The notes under the pieces were generated by a model that saw only the letters and a program-made list of their open reading frames with translations, had not been told where the DNA came from and made no database searches. Below, piece by piece: positions 53,159 through 63,910 of a stretch of 64,000 bases of DNA. Every line of letters begins with the position of its first letter. The first letter of the stretch is position 1. The translations under genes were made by a program, and so were the position numbers. This stretch comes from Urophycis tenuis (lineage: Eukaryota; Chordata; Actinopteri; Gadiformes; Phycidae). The DNA is taken from the NCBI GenBank assembly GCA_036785325.1, contig JAXIVH010000019.1, forward strand, positions 907,100-971,099, in the 5' to 3' direction.

Positions 53159-55163
53159 TTACTGCAGAAATGTACTGAAAGATGTTATCACCCGCCCACC
53201 ATCATCTAATTGTGTGATGTCACAAAATACTGACTTTGTGGTCAGAGGTTGGGCCTCAGCAGCTGGATTCAGTCCCTCAGTGTTCTCAGAGCTGGTGTCA
53301 GAACCTGGTGAGAAGCAGAATGTGAGGAGGTGAATTCATGACTGAACTAGATGTTTCTAGATCAACAGAGCTGTATAGTCCAGTGAGCTAGATGTCTCTA
53401 GATCAACAGAGCTGTATAGTCCAGTGAGCTAGATGTTTCTAGATCAACAGAGCTGTATAGTCCAGTGAGCTAGATGTCTCTAGATCAACAGCATCACTGT
53501 AGCTTTGACATTAGAGGAGGTTCCTTATTCAGAGATGGAGAGGTTTCTACAACCAGACCACTAGTGTATGACGACAACCAATCAGATTCTAGGAAGGGAC
53601 GCAACGAGGGGGCAGGAAGTAGGAGCAGGTGTTTGTCCTCCTGAAGAGTTTGATTCACTCACCGTTCCTCTTCTTGTACAGAACGACTCCAACAACAACA
53701 GCAGCAGCAGCAAGGAGGAGAGCAGCAAGAACTGACCCAATGATGATGGGGGTGATGTCACTCTTGACCCCTTCAGGTAAATCAAGAAAAGACAATCAGG
53801 TGTGTAATAACATGTGTTGGACAGAGTCCATCAGCCCTCCATCCCTCCATCATTGAACCACATGTCTATGGAAAGGTGATGCTACATACATGACCAACAA
53901 AACGTCAGTGTAACTATTCCACTAGAATCTGTTCTGGAGCTCAGGGTCACTCAGGGACTGGTCTTAGCCTAGCCCTGTTCATCGTACTCATTTACCCACA
54001 ATCCAACCTGTTCTGTTGAAGTGAGCTACTGCTAAGAGGAGTGTGTTTACCAAGCAGCTTCAGATGTGTCCAGGTAGACCTGGCAGTGGTTGTGATGAGG
54101 TCAGGGGGAGGTGGTGAGACATGTGTTCCCTACCTCCATCCCCTCTCCAGTTGGTCCTGATTTTGGCTGGGTCCAGTGGGGTGAAGATGTCCTCAATGCC
54201 TTTCAGCTGGACCACACACTCGTACCTCCCCCAGTCCTCCTGTGGGACCGAGGTCAGGTCCAGGTCCACGCTGACCTGGAAGGTCCCGTCATGGTTGGGG
54301 AGGACCTCTCCATGGTCCACATCCTCATGGAGCTCCTGGCTGTCTCTCCTCCAGAACACCACCACCCTGTCAGGGTAGAAGCCTGTAGCATGGCACACCA
54401 CTGGGGAGGAGGGGCTGATCTGGAGCAGAGACACCTGGGGACGCTCTGGAGAAGGAGGGAGAGGGAGATTATTTCAGTTCAGAGACATGCTATTTTGATA
54501 ACAGGTCATTACAATAGCCTATTAGCATATCAGTATCATAACATATTATTATGATAGCGTGTGATTATGATTGGGTTATTATCAAAGACCAAAGACCCTT
54601 TGCTCTTTGGGCTATTGTTTACTTTACTTGTGGGCTCTGGCTGGTACCCCACAGCCACCCTGCTGCATGGTTGACCCTCTCAACCTCTCTCTGTTTCTCT
54701 CTTTAATTCATCACAACAGGAAGTCAAAACTCATTTCAAGGGCGTGATTGGATGACGATTGGACATCCATGCATTCCCACTTCACGAGGTTAAACATTAA
54801 CCCCCTACTTCCTATTGGGTTACCGTGATACAGAAAAGACCAATCACAGACCGCCTACACCCTTCTACACCGCCCTGATTCTACCTGTTCTCAGTAGAGT
54901 GCTCTTCCCATAGGCCAGGTACTTCTTCAGCCAATCAACACATCCATTGGTGTAGTAGTTCTTCCAGTATTCATTCTGAGCTCTATTCTGATTCCATCTC
55001 TGTTTGGTGGTGACAGCCTGTGGTGTTGGAGCGATCCATGTCAAGGTCTTCAGGTCCAACACTAGAAAGTCCTCCCCATCATAACCATACTGGACATAAC
55101 CATCAGTAGAACCATCCTCTTCATCCCACTCACAACCATACATCATCTGATATATGTGTACAC

Positions 55164-55240
<77 letters not shown>

Positions 55241-58200
55241 GAAACATTCTCCCTTCTGCGTGTCTGTCTGTCTGTCTACATATCTGAAGGTGAACTGTTG
55301 AACATCCCATAATATATCTGTATTAAATCACTACAGGTAGAGAATCCTAAAGCTAATTATAGGCTGCTACTGATCCATCCCATAATAGACCTAAGTGCTC
55401 CCAGCTGTTACCTCAGCTGCTCACCAGATTCCATCTATACAACAATAAATGTGTACATGGACACATTAACACTTAAATGTATAAATACAAGCATGAATAA
55501 ATGAATGGATACATTATCAAATGTTTCATTAAATGTACAATAAAAAAACAACTGAAGACGACTGCAGTGCCTGTTCAAAGTGTCGTGCTATCAGCTGACC
55601 CAAGCACTTGTCATCTCCCGCCTTGACTACTGCAACTCGCTCTTAGCTGGACTCCCTGCAACCGCGATTAAACCTTTCCAGCGGATCCAGAACGCTGCAG
55701 AACGCTGCAGCATGCCTCATGTTCAACCAAAACAAATTCTCCCACGTGACCCCCCTCTTCCAAGACCTCCACTGGCTTCCTGTAGTGGCTCGCATCAAAT
55801 TCAAGACGATTCTACTGGCCTACAAAGCCGTCAATGGAACTGCCCCTACCTACCTCCAAGCGTTAGTGAAACACCACGCCCCTGCTCGAGCACTCCGCTC
55901 AACTACCTCAGCTGGTTGACTGGAACCATCACTAAAAGGAGGAATCACCTTTAACAAAGGTGATTGAATGCCTAGCTGGCTGTTGCTGCTTGCCGAGTGA
56001 GATCCCTTAGCAGATGGTATCTGCTATTACCTTCAGCACCTGGTCGTGGCGCCACTGGTAGCGCCCCTCACCCAGGGCTTTTGGGCAACAGCTTAGGATG
56101 TGCTCCAGTGATCCTCTCCTCTGGCACAGAGGGCAAGCAGGTGTTTCTGCCAGACCCCAACAGAAGTGGTTGGATGGGCTGGGGAGGACGTCGTAGACTG
56201 ACTGGATCAAAAACTTTATCCGGAGCGGCTCCGCCTTTCAAAGCTCTGACCAAGAAATCTTCCTATCCAGTGTCTGCTCCCATCTAGTCCACCCCCCCTG
56301 TTGTCTCATCCCGACCATCCTGCTTGAGCGGGTCTCCTCCAGCCCTGCTCGAACTTCTTCCTGGATAAGCTGCCAACTCTCCTTCTCCTGGGCCTTGTTG
56401 TACTGAGGTCTTGGGTTGCTCCCAAGCCCTGTCCGGCCTGTCGCCACTGCTCCCACCAGAACACTGTGGCGCAGCCGTGCTTCAGCTTGCTCAACCGTCT
56501 CCTGGGCTCTCCACTTCCGACCAGTCCGCACTTCAGTCCCAGCTGAGGAGAGTTTGGTGTCACTCGAGTCTCTGTACAGCAGCACTTCTCTTGCATGGGT
56601 AACCATGAACTCCTCCGACAGACTACTGAAGGGAAGTTGCAGCTTGTTCTTATGCCCATACAAGGCTATGCTGCTGAGGCTTCGTGGTAGGCCCAACCAA
56701 CTGCGAAGGAAGCCACTTACCTTACTCTCGAAGCCCTCAACGGTGGTTAGTGGGACATCTTAGACCAGTAGTGGCCAGAGGAGGCGTGGCAGGATGCCAT
56801 GCTGATATATCCATGCTTTATACTTACCTGGCAGCCCTGACTTATCCACTGCCACTAGCCAGGTTCCCAGTCCTCTGCTGGTCGCCTTGAGCACTGCTTT
56901 GTCCCTCAGGGTGCCATCAAAGATGTTTGCCAGGCTCTTCACTGGCTCCTCTGAGACCGATGGAATCTGGACACCTCCCAGCAAGAACCGGAACTTGTCT
57001 GTGACCTTCCCCTTCTTCACCACCAGGGAACGAGACTTAGCAGGCTTAAAGCCCATATGCGCACAGTTGATGAGCCGCTTAAGGCCTTGGAGAACCCACC
57101 TACAGCCTGGAACCGTTGTTGTGGTAACAACAACGGTTCCAGGCATTTATGATCAGGTCATCCATAAATGCTCTGATGGGAGGCTGCCGTACACCTGACT
57201 TAGTGAGCGGTCCTCTGCACTCCACCTCTGCTGACTTAACGAGCATGTTCATGGTCAAGGCAAACAAAATCACTGAGACTGTGCACCCAGTGATTATGCC
57301 CTTCTCCAGCCGATGTGATGCTGATGTTACTGTTCCCGAGCTGACTCTCAAACTGAAGCAGTTGTAATAGTCCAGTATGAGGTCCCTGATCTTGCCTGGA
57401 ACATGATGCCAGTCAAGTGAGGTCTCCACCAGTTTGTGTGGAATTGACCCGTAAGCATTGGACAGGTCAAGCCACAAAACCGCCAGATCCCCACTGCCCT
57501 CCCGGGCCCCCCGGATGAACTGAGTGACAACTCCTGTGTGCTCGATGCATCTGGTACCTTTGGGATCCCCCCCTTCTGCACAGAGGTGTCGATGTGTGCA
57601 TTCTTCAGGAAGAACTCTGTCATGCGTCGGGCAACAATGCCGAAAAACACCTTGCCCTTCACACTCAGGAGTGAGATGTTTCTAAACTGCTCAATGGTGC
57701 GTGAGTTCTCTACCTTCGGAATCCATACGCCCTCTGCATGCCTCCATTGCTGAGCCACCTCCCCCCTCCTCCAGATGACCTGAGGATCTTCCACAGTCGC
57801 TGCAAGAGCCTGGGGCACCTCTTGTAGACAACATATGGTACTCCACTGGGACCTGGAGCTGAGGTGGATCTAGCTGCTCTGACAATGTCCTCAACTTCTC
57901 TCAGGCTTGGCTCCTTGGTGTTAAATGCTGAAGTGGGTTCTGGGGGTATTATCAGAAAGGTGGGTGGTGGGTTGGGTGGTGCTCCTTGGTGCCAAATCTT
58001 TCGGTGGCAATGCTGACAATCATTGCACTCATTGGCCCTCATTTATCAAACGAACGTAGAAATGAGCGCAAATCTGAACGCATGATTCAACTTACGATAG
58101 GACCCACGTGAGATTTACGAAACGTATCGTATCACACCAATCCCAGCGTACGAAGGAGCTTGGTGTTGATAAATACGGCGGCTGAGATCGATCGTAATTA

Positions 58201-61200
58201 ACGTAACACGCCCCTATAAAAGAAGTCTCGCCCCTAACTTTTACGACATGGAGAAACATCCAACGGCAAAGAAGAAGCAGATTTTTTCAGAAACCCCCCC
58301 CCCCCAAGGACACTCACCCCTGCCCACCCAGCACCCCCACCCCTCACCCCCTTGGACATACATCATATTATTTATAGTAATGTTATTTATTGTATTATTT
58401 ATTCTCAACTGTCGTTGCACCCCCCCACCCCCATATCCATACAATCCACATTCATCTGTTGTACCCGTTCCGTTGTATTGCACTAGCGCACTATTGCACC
58501 ACCTGTACACTTCTTGTATTATATTACTATTTCTCGCACTACCTGTACATTGTTTACATTTTTTAAACATTTTTTATACTGTTTACATCCTGTTTCTGCT
58601 AGTGTTAGTAACCGTTTACTACCTTAACGATCACTACCTCCACCTGCACTGTTTACTGTCACTTTAATAACTACCGTTAATTACCGTCACTTCACTCAAC
58701 TACTGCCACTTTTCATGTTTTTCAATTTTGCACTCTGCACCTTATTCTGCATTTCTGCATTTCAACCCGCACCTTTATCGCTCATTTGCACTTCTGGTTA
58801 GAACGCCAACTGCATTTCGTTGTCCCTGTACTTGTACTCTGCACAATGACAATAACGTTGAATCTAAACTAATCTAATTAAGGGCAAGCAAAAAAACACT
58901 ATATGGAAACAAATCACTGTTGCAGTCAACAGTGTGTCCCATGTTCAGCGGGCTACGGAAGAGGTAAATAATTAATTGAATAATTTATTAAATGTAAAAT
59001 TGATGTTAAATGGATCCAGCTTAAAACATTTCACATTTGACCTATCGGCTATTGTTTGCATTGCGTTAAAGTTATTTTATTCCGAATAAGGTGAAGAAAA
59101 AGTTGTCCGACTCTTGCGGATATACAGTACCAGTCTCACCACTGTTCGCACTCGAAAAAGTTGCGTACACGAGCTCTGACCTGACGTGAGATTTCATCGC
59201 AGTCTGCGCTCACGTTCAAATTGATAAATGCCAAGCTCAACGTGGAAATGAGCGTACGTCCATTTTACGCCCGTTTTCTGTCGTACGCTCGTTTGATAAA
59301 TGAGGGCCATTGTGCGCAACTTCTGGTCAGCATCTCCTCTGGCTGTGGCTTCGAGAATCTGATCAACATCCGCATCGTACTGGCACCACTCCTTCACCTT
59401 GTTGTTCTTCTTCACTTGACCCGACGGTGTTCTGACTGCATGACCTGGGGTAGGGCTTGTGGGGCGTGGAGGGTCTGGGCACTGCGGGGTGACTCCGGGC
59501 CGGGCTCCTCCTGCGTCTCATCAGGCACTGGTCCTGTGCGTTGCACCACTTGCCTCCCAGTCAAGCATCTCATCTTGGTCTGGTGGATCTTAAGACCATG
59601 CAGGTTTTTGCAGACTTTGCCACATAAGCAAACTGCACTCATGGTCATAGTTCCGTTAGCTTGGGTCAATACCTGTATGTCCATCATGTTGGGGTGCTCA
59701 TCCTCCCCCCCCTCTCGGACACCCCCGGGGGTATAACTGTATAGCTAAATGCCCTAAATGTAAATGTAACAGCTAGCCATTTGGGACCAGGTTATTTAGC
59801 TGTCTGGGAGCTGAGCTGTACCCAGCATGCTGTTGGGCAGTGTAACAGTGAATAGGGTCCCTGTGAATACACCACACAGTGTACTTCTGGTGGTGTAACA
59901 GTGAATAGGGTCCCTGTGAATACACCACACAGTGTACTTCTGGTGGTGTAACAGTGAATGGGGTCCCTGTGAATACACCACACAGTGTACCTCTGATTGT
60001 GTAACAGTGAATAGGGTCCCTGTGAATACACCACACAGTGTGTACTTCTGGAGGTAGTAACACAGTAGTAATAAATATGTCCTAAATAATAAAATAATAA
60101 TAAATTCATAAGTTGTTTTAATGTTTTAATTAGTGTATAATCCCATGAAAATAAGAATAGTTGTGTTTGTTACCTTAGAATGAGTGCTTTATATCTACAT
60201 CGAGGGCGGGTCCTATTCCATGGAGGCCGCCATGATGCACCGCCATGTTTCTACAGCAGCCCAGAATGGACAAAGTTGGTTGCAAACTGTTCCACAGCCC
60301 AGGATGCTACTTCCTATATGTCATGTTACATTATTTGTGAAGTAGATGCACATTTTCTTTCACATGGAATTGGCCATTTTGTCATGTTGAATAAAAACAT
60401 TTGGAATTATTTTCATTAATTTATGAGATGAGACATATCAAGAAGTTCACTTTGTAATCATGTAGTATTTATTGAATATTGGGAGTCCGTGCACTGTTAA
60501 GATGTCTTCAATGTATACAGAAAAACTGCTCTATGAGCACTCACATGAATACAGTGTGGTTCATGTGTGTTTTTTACTTTGTATTCATTGTCTTTGAGGT
60601 ATATGTACGAGCATGTGTAGATTTCTTTTTTGTATTTGTATTCTCGCAAGTTACTTTCCCCTCTATATTCTGTGGCCATGGAGCACAAGACATCAGATGG
60701 ACACGTACCTCCGGTCTGGTTGAAGCGTTTCTTCAGAGTCTCGATTCTGGCTTTGTAGGTCTGCTGGGTACCCAGGGCATTTCTAGTCTCCCTCTCCACG
60801 TAGTCTGGGTCATCTCTGGTGAGCTGCTCCATCCAGGCCTGTTTGGGCTCTATTATCTGACCATTGCTGTCGTAGTACCCAAACAAAACTTCATCCACCA
60901 TCCCGACAATCACAAACTCTGGGAAGGTTGAGAGTCCAGACGACGCCGTGAAGAAAAACCTCAGAGAGTGCATGACTGTGGACAGACAGACACCCACAAA
61001 ATGTAAATCAGACAGACAGGCATATGGCTCCACGCTGGCTATACAGGTACGGTAGGAACCTTTAGTTTGATCTTATTGACATCCATCCAACTGTAGCCTA
61101 CAAGCCTGGCTGTCCAAAAGCAGCCTGCTTCATCTCAATCAATCATGCTGACCTGGAAATTGAAAAAATGAATTTGAAACAAAAATAAATTGAAAACAAC

Positions 61201-61794
61201 TATTTTTAAATCACAAAATAACAAATACTTTAATACGAATCGCATTAATCGCTTTAAAACGCATCTTAATTACATCCACATTAACATTCTTTTTAGACGA
61301 CGCCTAAAAATCTGTATGGAAGGCGCAGCACAGCTTGACACTCACCTTTCATTTGTTATATCATCACCATACTTTGTTTGATTCTGTGAAATAACAACAT
61401 CGCTCCATATTTCACTACATGTTTTTCTGTCCATGTGACCACATGGGGGCTCCCCCGTCGGATGGACTTACTTCCTATCAAATCTAATAGTTTAACACAT
61501 TAGGACTAAAGAAGGCTTCTGAAACATTCTCCTTTGATGTCATTCACTTCAACTCGTTTACTCATTATTTCCTGTCGGACACTTGCGCGCCATCAAACGG
61601 CCAGTCGGCTAGTTTCGTTTTGACGAATTATTATATTAGTTTAAATAATCAAAGCAAATGATGAATTATGAATTACATCAAGAAACCAACTTGATGGAAA
61701 GATAGTTTTGAACAGGAGCAAACTTGTTATCAGTCTCACCTGAGGACACACCGTGACCGAACAGCAACAGCAGAAGTCCTGTGAGGGTCTTCAT
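53159..61794 (-). CDS. MHC class I heavy chain, teleost U-lineage-like, six exons
   Basis: Minus-strand exons: 61794-61740 signal peptide (MKTLTGLLLLLFGHGVSS); 60975-60709 alpha1; 55163-54885 alpha2; 54445-54134 alpha3 (Ig); 53770-53663 transmembrane (ITPIIIGSVLAALLLAAAAV, then KKRN); 53304-53159 cytoplasmic tail to TAA. All junctions are GT/AG and phase 1, lengths agree, and the sum is 388 codons without a stop. Alpha2 Cys pair (YGCEWDEED, NGCVDWL), alpha3 Cys pair (VVCHATGFYPD, YECVVQ) and the glycosylation site FNQT are present. Peptide-terminus residues in HLA numbering: Tyr59, Arg84 (the fish form), Thr143, Trp147, Tyr159 and Tyr171 are kept, but Tyr7 is Phe and Lys146 is Arg. It should present peptides with beta2-microglobulin at the cell surface. 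The two substitutions leave open a less classical role. The last exon may be two exons. Confidence 0.9.
53346..53491. repeat. 41-bp tandem repeat in MHC intron 5 side
   Basis: The unit TAGATGTTTCTAGATCAACA then GAGCTGTATAGTCCAGTGAG C is repeated three and a half times, alternating TTT/TCT at one site, between the transmembrane and cytoplasmic exons. Confidence 0.85.
55165..55239 (+). repeat. (AG)n tract abutting the alpha2 exon splice acceptor
   Basis: About 37 AG units. On the gene strand this is a (CT)n pyrimidine tract leading directly into the CAG acceptor of exon 3 at 55164. Length changes here could affect splicing of the alpha2 exon. Confidence 0.92.
55580..55942 (+). pseudogene. CR1/L2-type LINE fragment, copy B, in MHC intron 2
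   Basis: It shows the same family and reading order as 49710-50380: LTQALVISRLDYCNSLLAGL, then FQDLHWLPVVARIKFKTILL and YKAVNGTAPTYLQALVKHHA. It is cut off at LRSTTSAG where the NeSL element's 3' end begins. It contains a small duplication CAGAACGCTG near 55690. Confidence 0.7.
58034..59308. mobile_element. Harbinger derivative inside the NeSL LINE, TSD ATT
   Basis: The inverted ends GGCCCTCATTTATCAAACGA (58034) and mirror (59308) are flanked by ATT at 58031-58033 and 59309-59311. NeSL coding sequence stops at QKLRTM on one side and resumes on the other. It keeps pieces of a Myb-like gene but no transposase. Confidence 0.8.
58248..58963 (+). pseudogene. Harbinger Myb-like gene fragment, interrupted
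   Basis: ATG at 58248 opens MEKHPTAKKKQIFSE, the usual start of Harbinger Myb proteins. After an insert the sequence resumes near 58888 as KGKQKNTIWKQITVAVNSVS then HVQRATEE with a GTAAAT donor at 58964. The insertion (58294-58885) begins in a C-run and ends like a LINE 3' UTR (AACTGCATTTCGTTGTCC, then CAATGACAATAACGTTGAAT). Confidence 0.62.
59840..60053. repeat. ~53-bp tandem repeat, four copies
   Basis: The unit GTGTAACAGTGAATAGGGTC then CCTGTGAATACACCACACAG and TGTACTTCTGGTG occurs four times in MHC intron 2 with few changes. The reverse frames read as repetitive peptides and are not genes. Confidence 0.88.
60060..60500. other. MHC intron 2, gene-proximal part
   Basis: AT-rich DNA with a dispersed-repeat-like stretch (CATGGAGGCCGCCATGATGC near 60220). 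No exon or boundary recognised. Confidence 0.4.
60976..61739. other. MHC intron 1
   Basis: About 760 bp, AT-rich, between the signal-peptide and alpha1 exons. No repeat with clear ends, and no coding frame, was recognised. Confidence 0.6.
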
Positions 61795-61920
61795 ATCGAT
61801 ATGTTCAGAAGAACAGGCTTGATGAGATCTTCAACCCAGCTGTGACTCGGACTCAAGCAGCAGACCGACTGACCCGGAAACCTGTGATCAAGAGACGGAG
61901 AAGAGAGGAGCCGCTTTGGA

Positions 61921-61951
61921 CCAATAGGAATTCAGGAAGGCGGTTGCGTCA
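61921..61951 (-). promoter_or_regulatory. Possible X2/Y boxes of the MHC class I promoter
   Basis: Read on the gene strand, TGACGCAA (61951-61944) is followed about 20 bp downstream by CCTATTGGTCC (61926-61919), ~125 bp upstream of the start codon. MHC promoters use an SXY module in which an X2 CRE-like box and an inverted CCAAT Y box are spaced like this and bound by RFX/CREB/NF-Y with NLRC5. A second ATTGG lies further upstream near 61972. No X1 or ISRE was fixed. Inferred from motifs only. Confidence 0.45.
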
Positions 61952-61979
61952 TTAGTTTGGACCAATAAGAATTCAGGAT

Positions 61980-63027
61980 GGCTGATATCAAATAGAGTAC
62001 TATAGGACTCTAATATCAAATATAAAACTCTTCAGCCTATCTAGACATATATTAGCCTAGCGATAAAGTGAACAGATTATGAAAGACTATATGCGGTTAG
62101 TTAAGAGGAAGAGGAAGTGAGGCACTGTGGGGACTGTAGTTTAGTTAGTTATAGACTCGCCTACAAAACCGGACAGCATGTTGAATAGGAGAGAGATTTA
62201 TAACATATATAATATATAAATGAATGAAATCCCATCTTGCATCCTTTAATTAATCTTACGTTGAAGTCATCTTTATTTGAATACTTTATTTTAAATAATG
62301 ATACAAACACAAATAATAATACAAATAATAAAGACTCAAACCAAAACTGATTGATTGATCCATTTTATTTTCAATTGGCTTGAACGTGACCGTGATCGCG
62401 GTGACTGACATGATGAGCTGACCAGCCAATAAAGAAGCTAGAACTGGTTTGGTTCATGTCCCTGGAGTCAAAACGGAGAAGTGATCATGTGATACCAGAG
62501 TTTTATGACATTAAGAATTCTATAAACTACTGTGTCTGTCTTCAGACTATTACACCACGTGGACGGAAATGTTACTGAACCATGTCGTCTATGTCGGCTT
62601 TTGATGAGTAACTCACAGAAATTGGTTCAGATCCGATGGTTTTGAATCACTTCCTCCGTACCTGTGACTTTTACTATTACTATTATTACTTAATATATTT
62701 ACAGACTATTTTCTGATGCTACTTAGCACTTAGCATCTTAGGCCAGAGATGTTGTATACTAGCAATTGTTAACCTAGCAATTGAAATGCTTGAAACTTGT
62801 TCTGGTGACTTTCTTACTGTATTAGCAGCAATGAAATGTTTCACCTTATGACAAATGTACTCTTTGTAAGTTGCATTGGATAAAGGCGTCTGCTAAATGC
62901 CCTGAATGTAAATGCTTCAGTTAATCTTGACAGCAGCTCCCCCTACAGGTCACACAGGATGGAGTGGCGGTAGATGTTCAGTTTAACTCCTCCGTCACTT
63001 CATTCTGTTGCCGGTGGTTGTGGTGGC
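61980..63027. other. Intergenic DNA between the MHC class I gene and beta-tubulin
   Basis: Includes the beta-tubulin 3' UTR (below 63028 on the minus strand) and a LINE/SINE tail TAAAGGCGTCTGCTAAATGC near 62881-62912. No other gene seen. Confidence 0.5.
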
Positions 63028-63843
63028 TCAGGCCTCCTCCTCCACCTCCTCCTCCTCAAACTCCGCCTCTTCCTCGGCGGTGGCGTCCTGGTACTGCTGG
63101 TACTCCGACACCAGGTCGTTCATGTTGCTCTCCGCCTCGGTGAACTCCATCTCGTCCATGCCCTCGCCGGTGTACCAGTGCAGGAAGGCCTTGCGGCGGA
63201 ACATGGCGGTGAACTGCTCGGAGATGCGCTTGAACAACTCCTGGATGGCCGTGCTGTTGCCGATGAAGGTGACGGCCATCTTGAGGCCGCGGGGCGGGAT
63301 GTCGCACACGGCCGTCTTCACGTTGTTGGGGATCCACTCCACGAAGTAGCTGCTGTTCTTGTTCTGCACGTGGAGCATCTGCTCGTCCACCTCCTTCATG
63401 GACATGCGGCCGCGGAACACGGCGGCCACGGTGAGGTAGCGGCCGTGGCGCGGGTCGCACGCCGCCATCATGTTCTTGGCGTCGAACACCTGCTGGGTGA
63501 GCTCGGGCACGGTGAGGGCGCGGTACTGCTGGCTGCCCCTGCTGGTGAGCGGGGCGAAGCCCGGCATGAAGAAGTGCAGGCGGGGGAAGGGCACCATGTT
63601 GACGGCCAGCTTGCGCAGGTCGGCGTTGAGCTGGCCGGGGAAGCGCAGGCAGGTGGTGACGCCGCTCATGGTGGCCGACACCAGGTGGTTGAGGTCGCCG
63701 TAGGTGGGCGTGGTCAGCTTGAGTGTGCGGAAGCAGATGTCGTAGAGGGCCTCGTTGTCGATGCAGTAGGTCTCGTCCGTGTTCTCCACCAGCTGGTGCA
63801 CGGAGAGGGTGGCGTTGTAGGGCTCCACCACCGTGTCGGACAC
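63028..63843 (-). CDS. tubb: Beta-tubulin, 3' coding exon (residues ~177-447)
   Basis: 271 codons, open to TAG-free end and stop at 63028: VSDTVVEPYNATLSVHQLVE, NTDETYCIDNEALYDICFRT, the FPGQLNADLRKLAVNMVPFP stretch, MSMKEVDEQMLHVQNKNSSY and FTEAESNMNDLVSEYQQYQD, with the acidic tail EEEAEFEEEEVEEEA. All typical of vertebrate beta-tubulin, a GTP-binding microtubule subunit. It starts abruptly after TGCCCCCAG. Vertebrate beta-tubulin genes normally have introns after codons 19, 56 and 93 only, so either a novel intron is used here or the copy is truncated. Codons are strongly GC-ending, unlike nearby DNA. Which paralog it is cannot be decided from this part. Confidence 0.9.
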   Translation of the reverse strand: MSDTVVEPYNATLSVHQLVENTDETYCIDNEALYDICFRTLKLTTPTYGDLNHLVSATMSGVTTCLRFPGQLNADLRKLAVNMVPFPRLHFFMPGFAPLTSRGSQQYRALTVPELTQQVFDAKNMMAACDPRHGRYLTVAAVFRGRMSMKEVDEQMLHVQNKNSSYFVEWIPNNVKTAVCDIPPRGLKMAVTFIGNSTAIQELFKRISEQFTAMFRRKAFLHWYTGEGMDEMEFTEAESNMNDLVSEYQQYQDATAEEEAEFEEEEVEEEA

Positions 63844-63875
63844 CTGGGGGCACAAACCCAGTTACTTTGGTCGTT

Positions 63876-63910
63876 TGGTGCTAAAAGAACCAGTGGTTCT
63901 TTTAGCACCA
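63876..63910. repeat. 35-bp near-perfect palindrome upstream of the tubulin exon
   Basis: TGGTGCTAAAAGAACCA and its exact complement are separated by one G. It lies 33 bp upstream (gene strand) of the exon start, inside the putative intron. Confidence 0.88.

Larger units (their letters stand above)
55943..59690 (-). pseudogene. NeSL-type LINE (RLE endonuclease type) in MHC intron 2
   Basis: Minus-strand pieces in order: a CxC/HC finger (SAVCLCGKVCKNLHGLKIHQ, ~59640); YDADVDQILEATARGDADQK before a transposon insertion; a linker with RAARSTSAPGPSGVPYVVYK (~57870); RT with FRNISLLSVKGKVFFGIVAR, LDLSNAYGSIPHKL, RLEKGIITGCTVSVI and RAFMDDLI; a thumb (GFKPAKSRSLVVKKGK, RFLLGGVQIPSVSEEPV); and a C-terminal CPLCQRRGSLEHILSCCP zinc knuckle leading to the restriction-like endonuclease region near 56200-56000. 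This layout fits NeSL/Utopia-type LINEs of fish. Several frameshifts make it dead. Such families often target fixed sequences, so its place in an intron may be off-target. Confidence 0.75.

Noticed and set aside
59773..60109. Repetitive peptide frames in MHC intron 2
   Set aside because: They arise from the 53-bp tandem repeat.
63056..63853. Long alternative minus-strand frame across the tubulin exon
   Set aside because: A shadow of the GC-rich tubulin codons; the real frame gives a perfect beta-tubulin.
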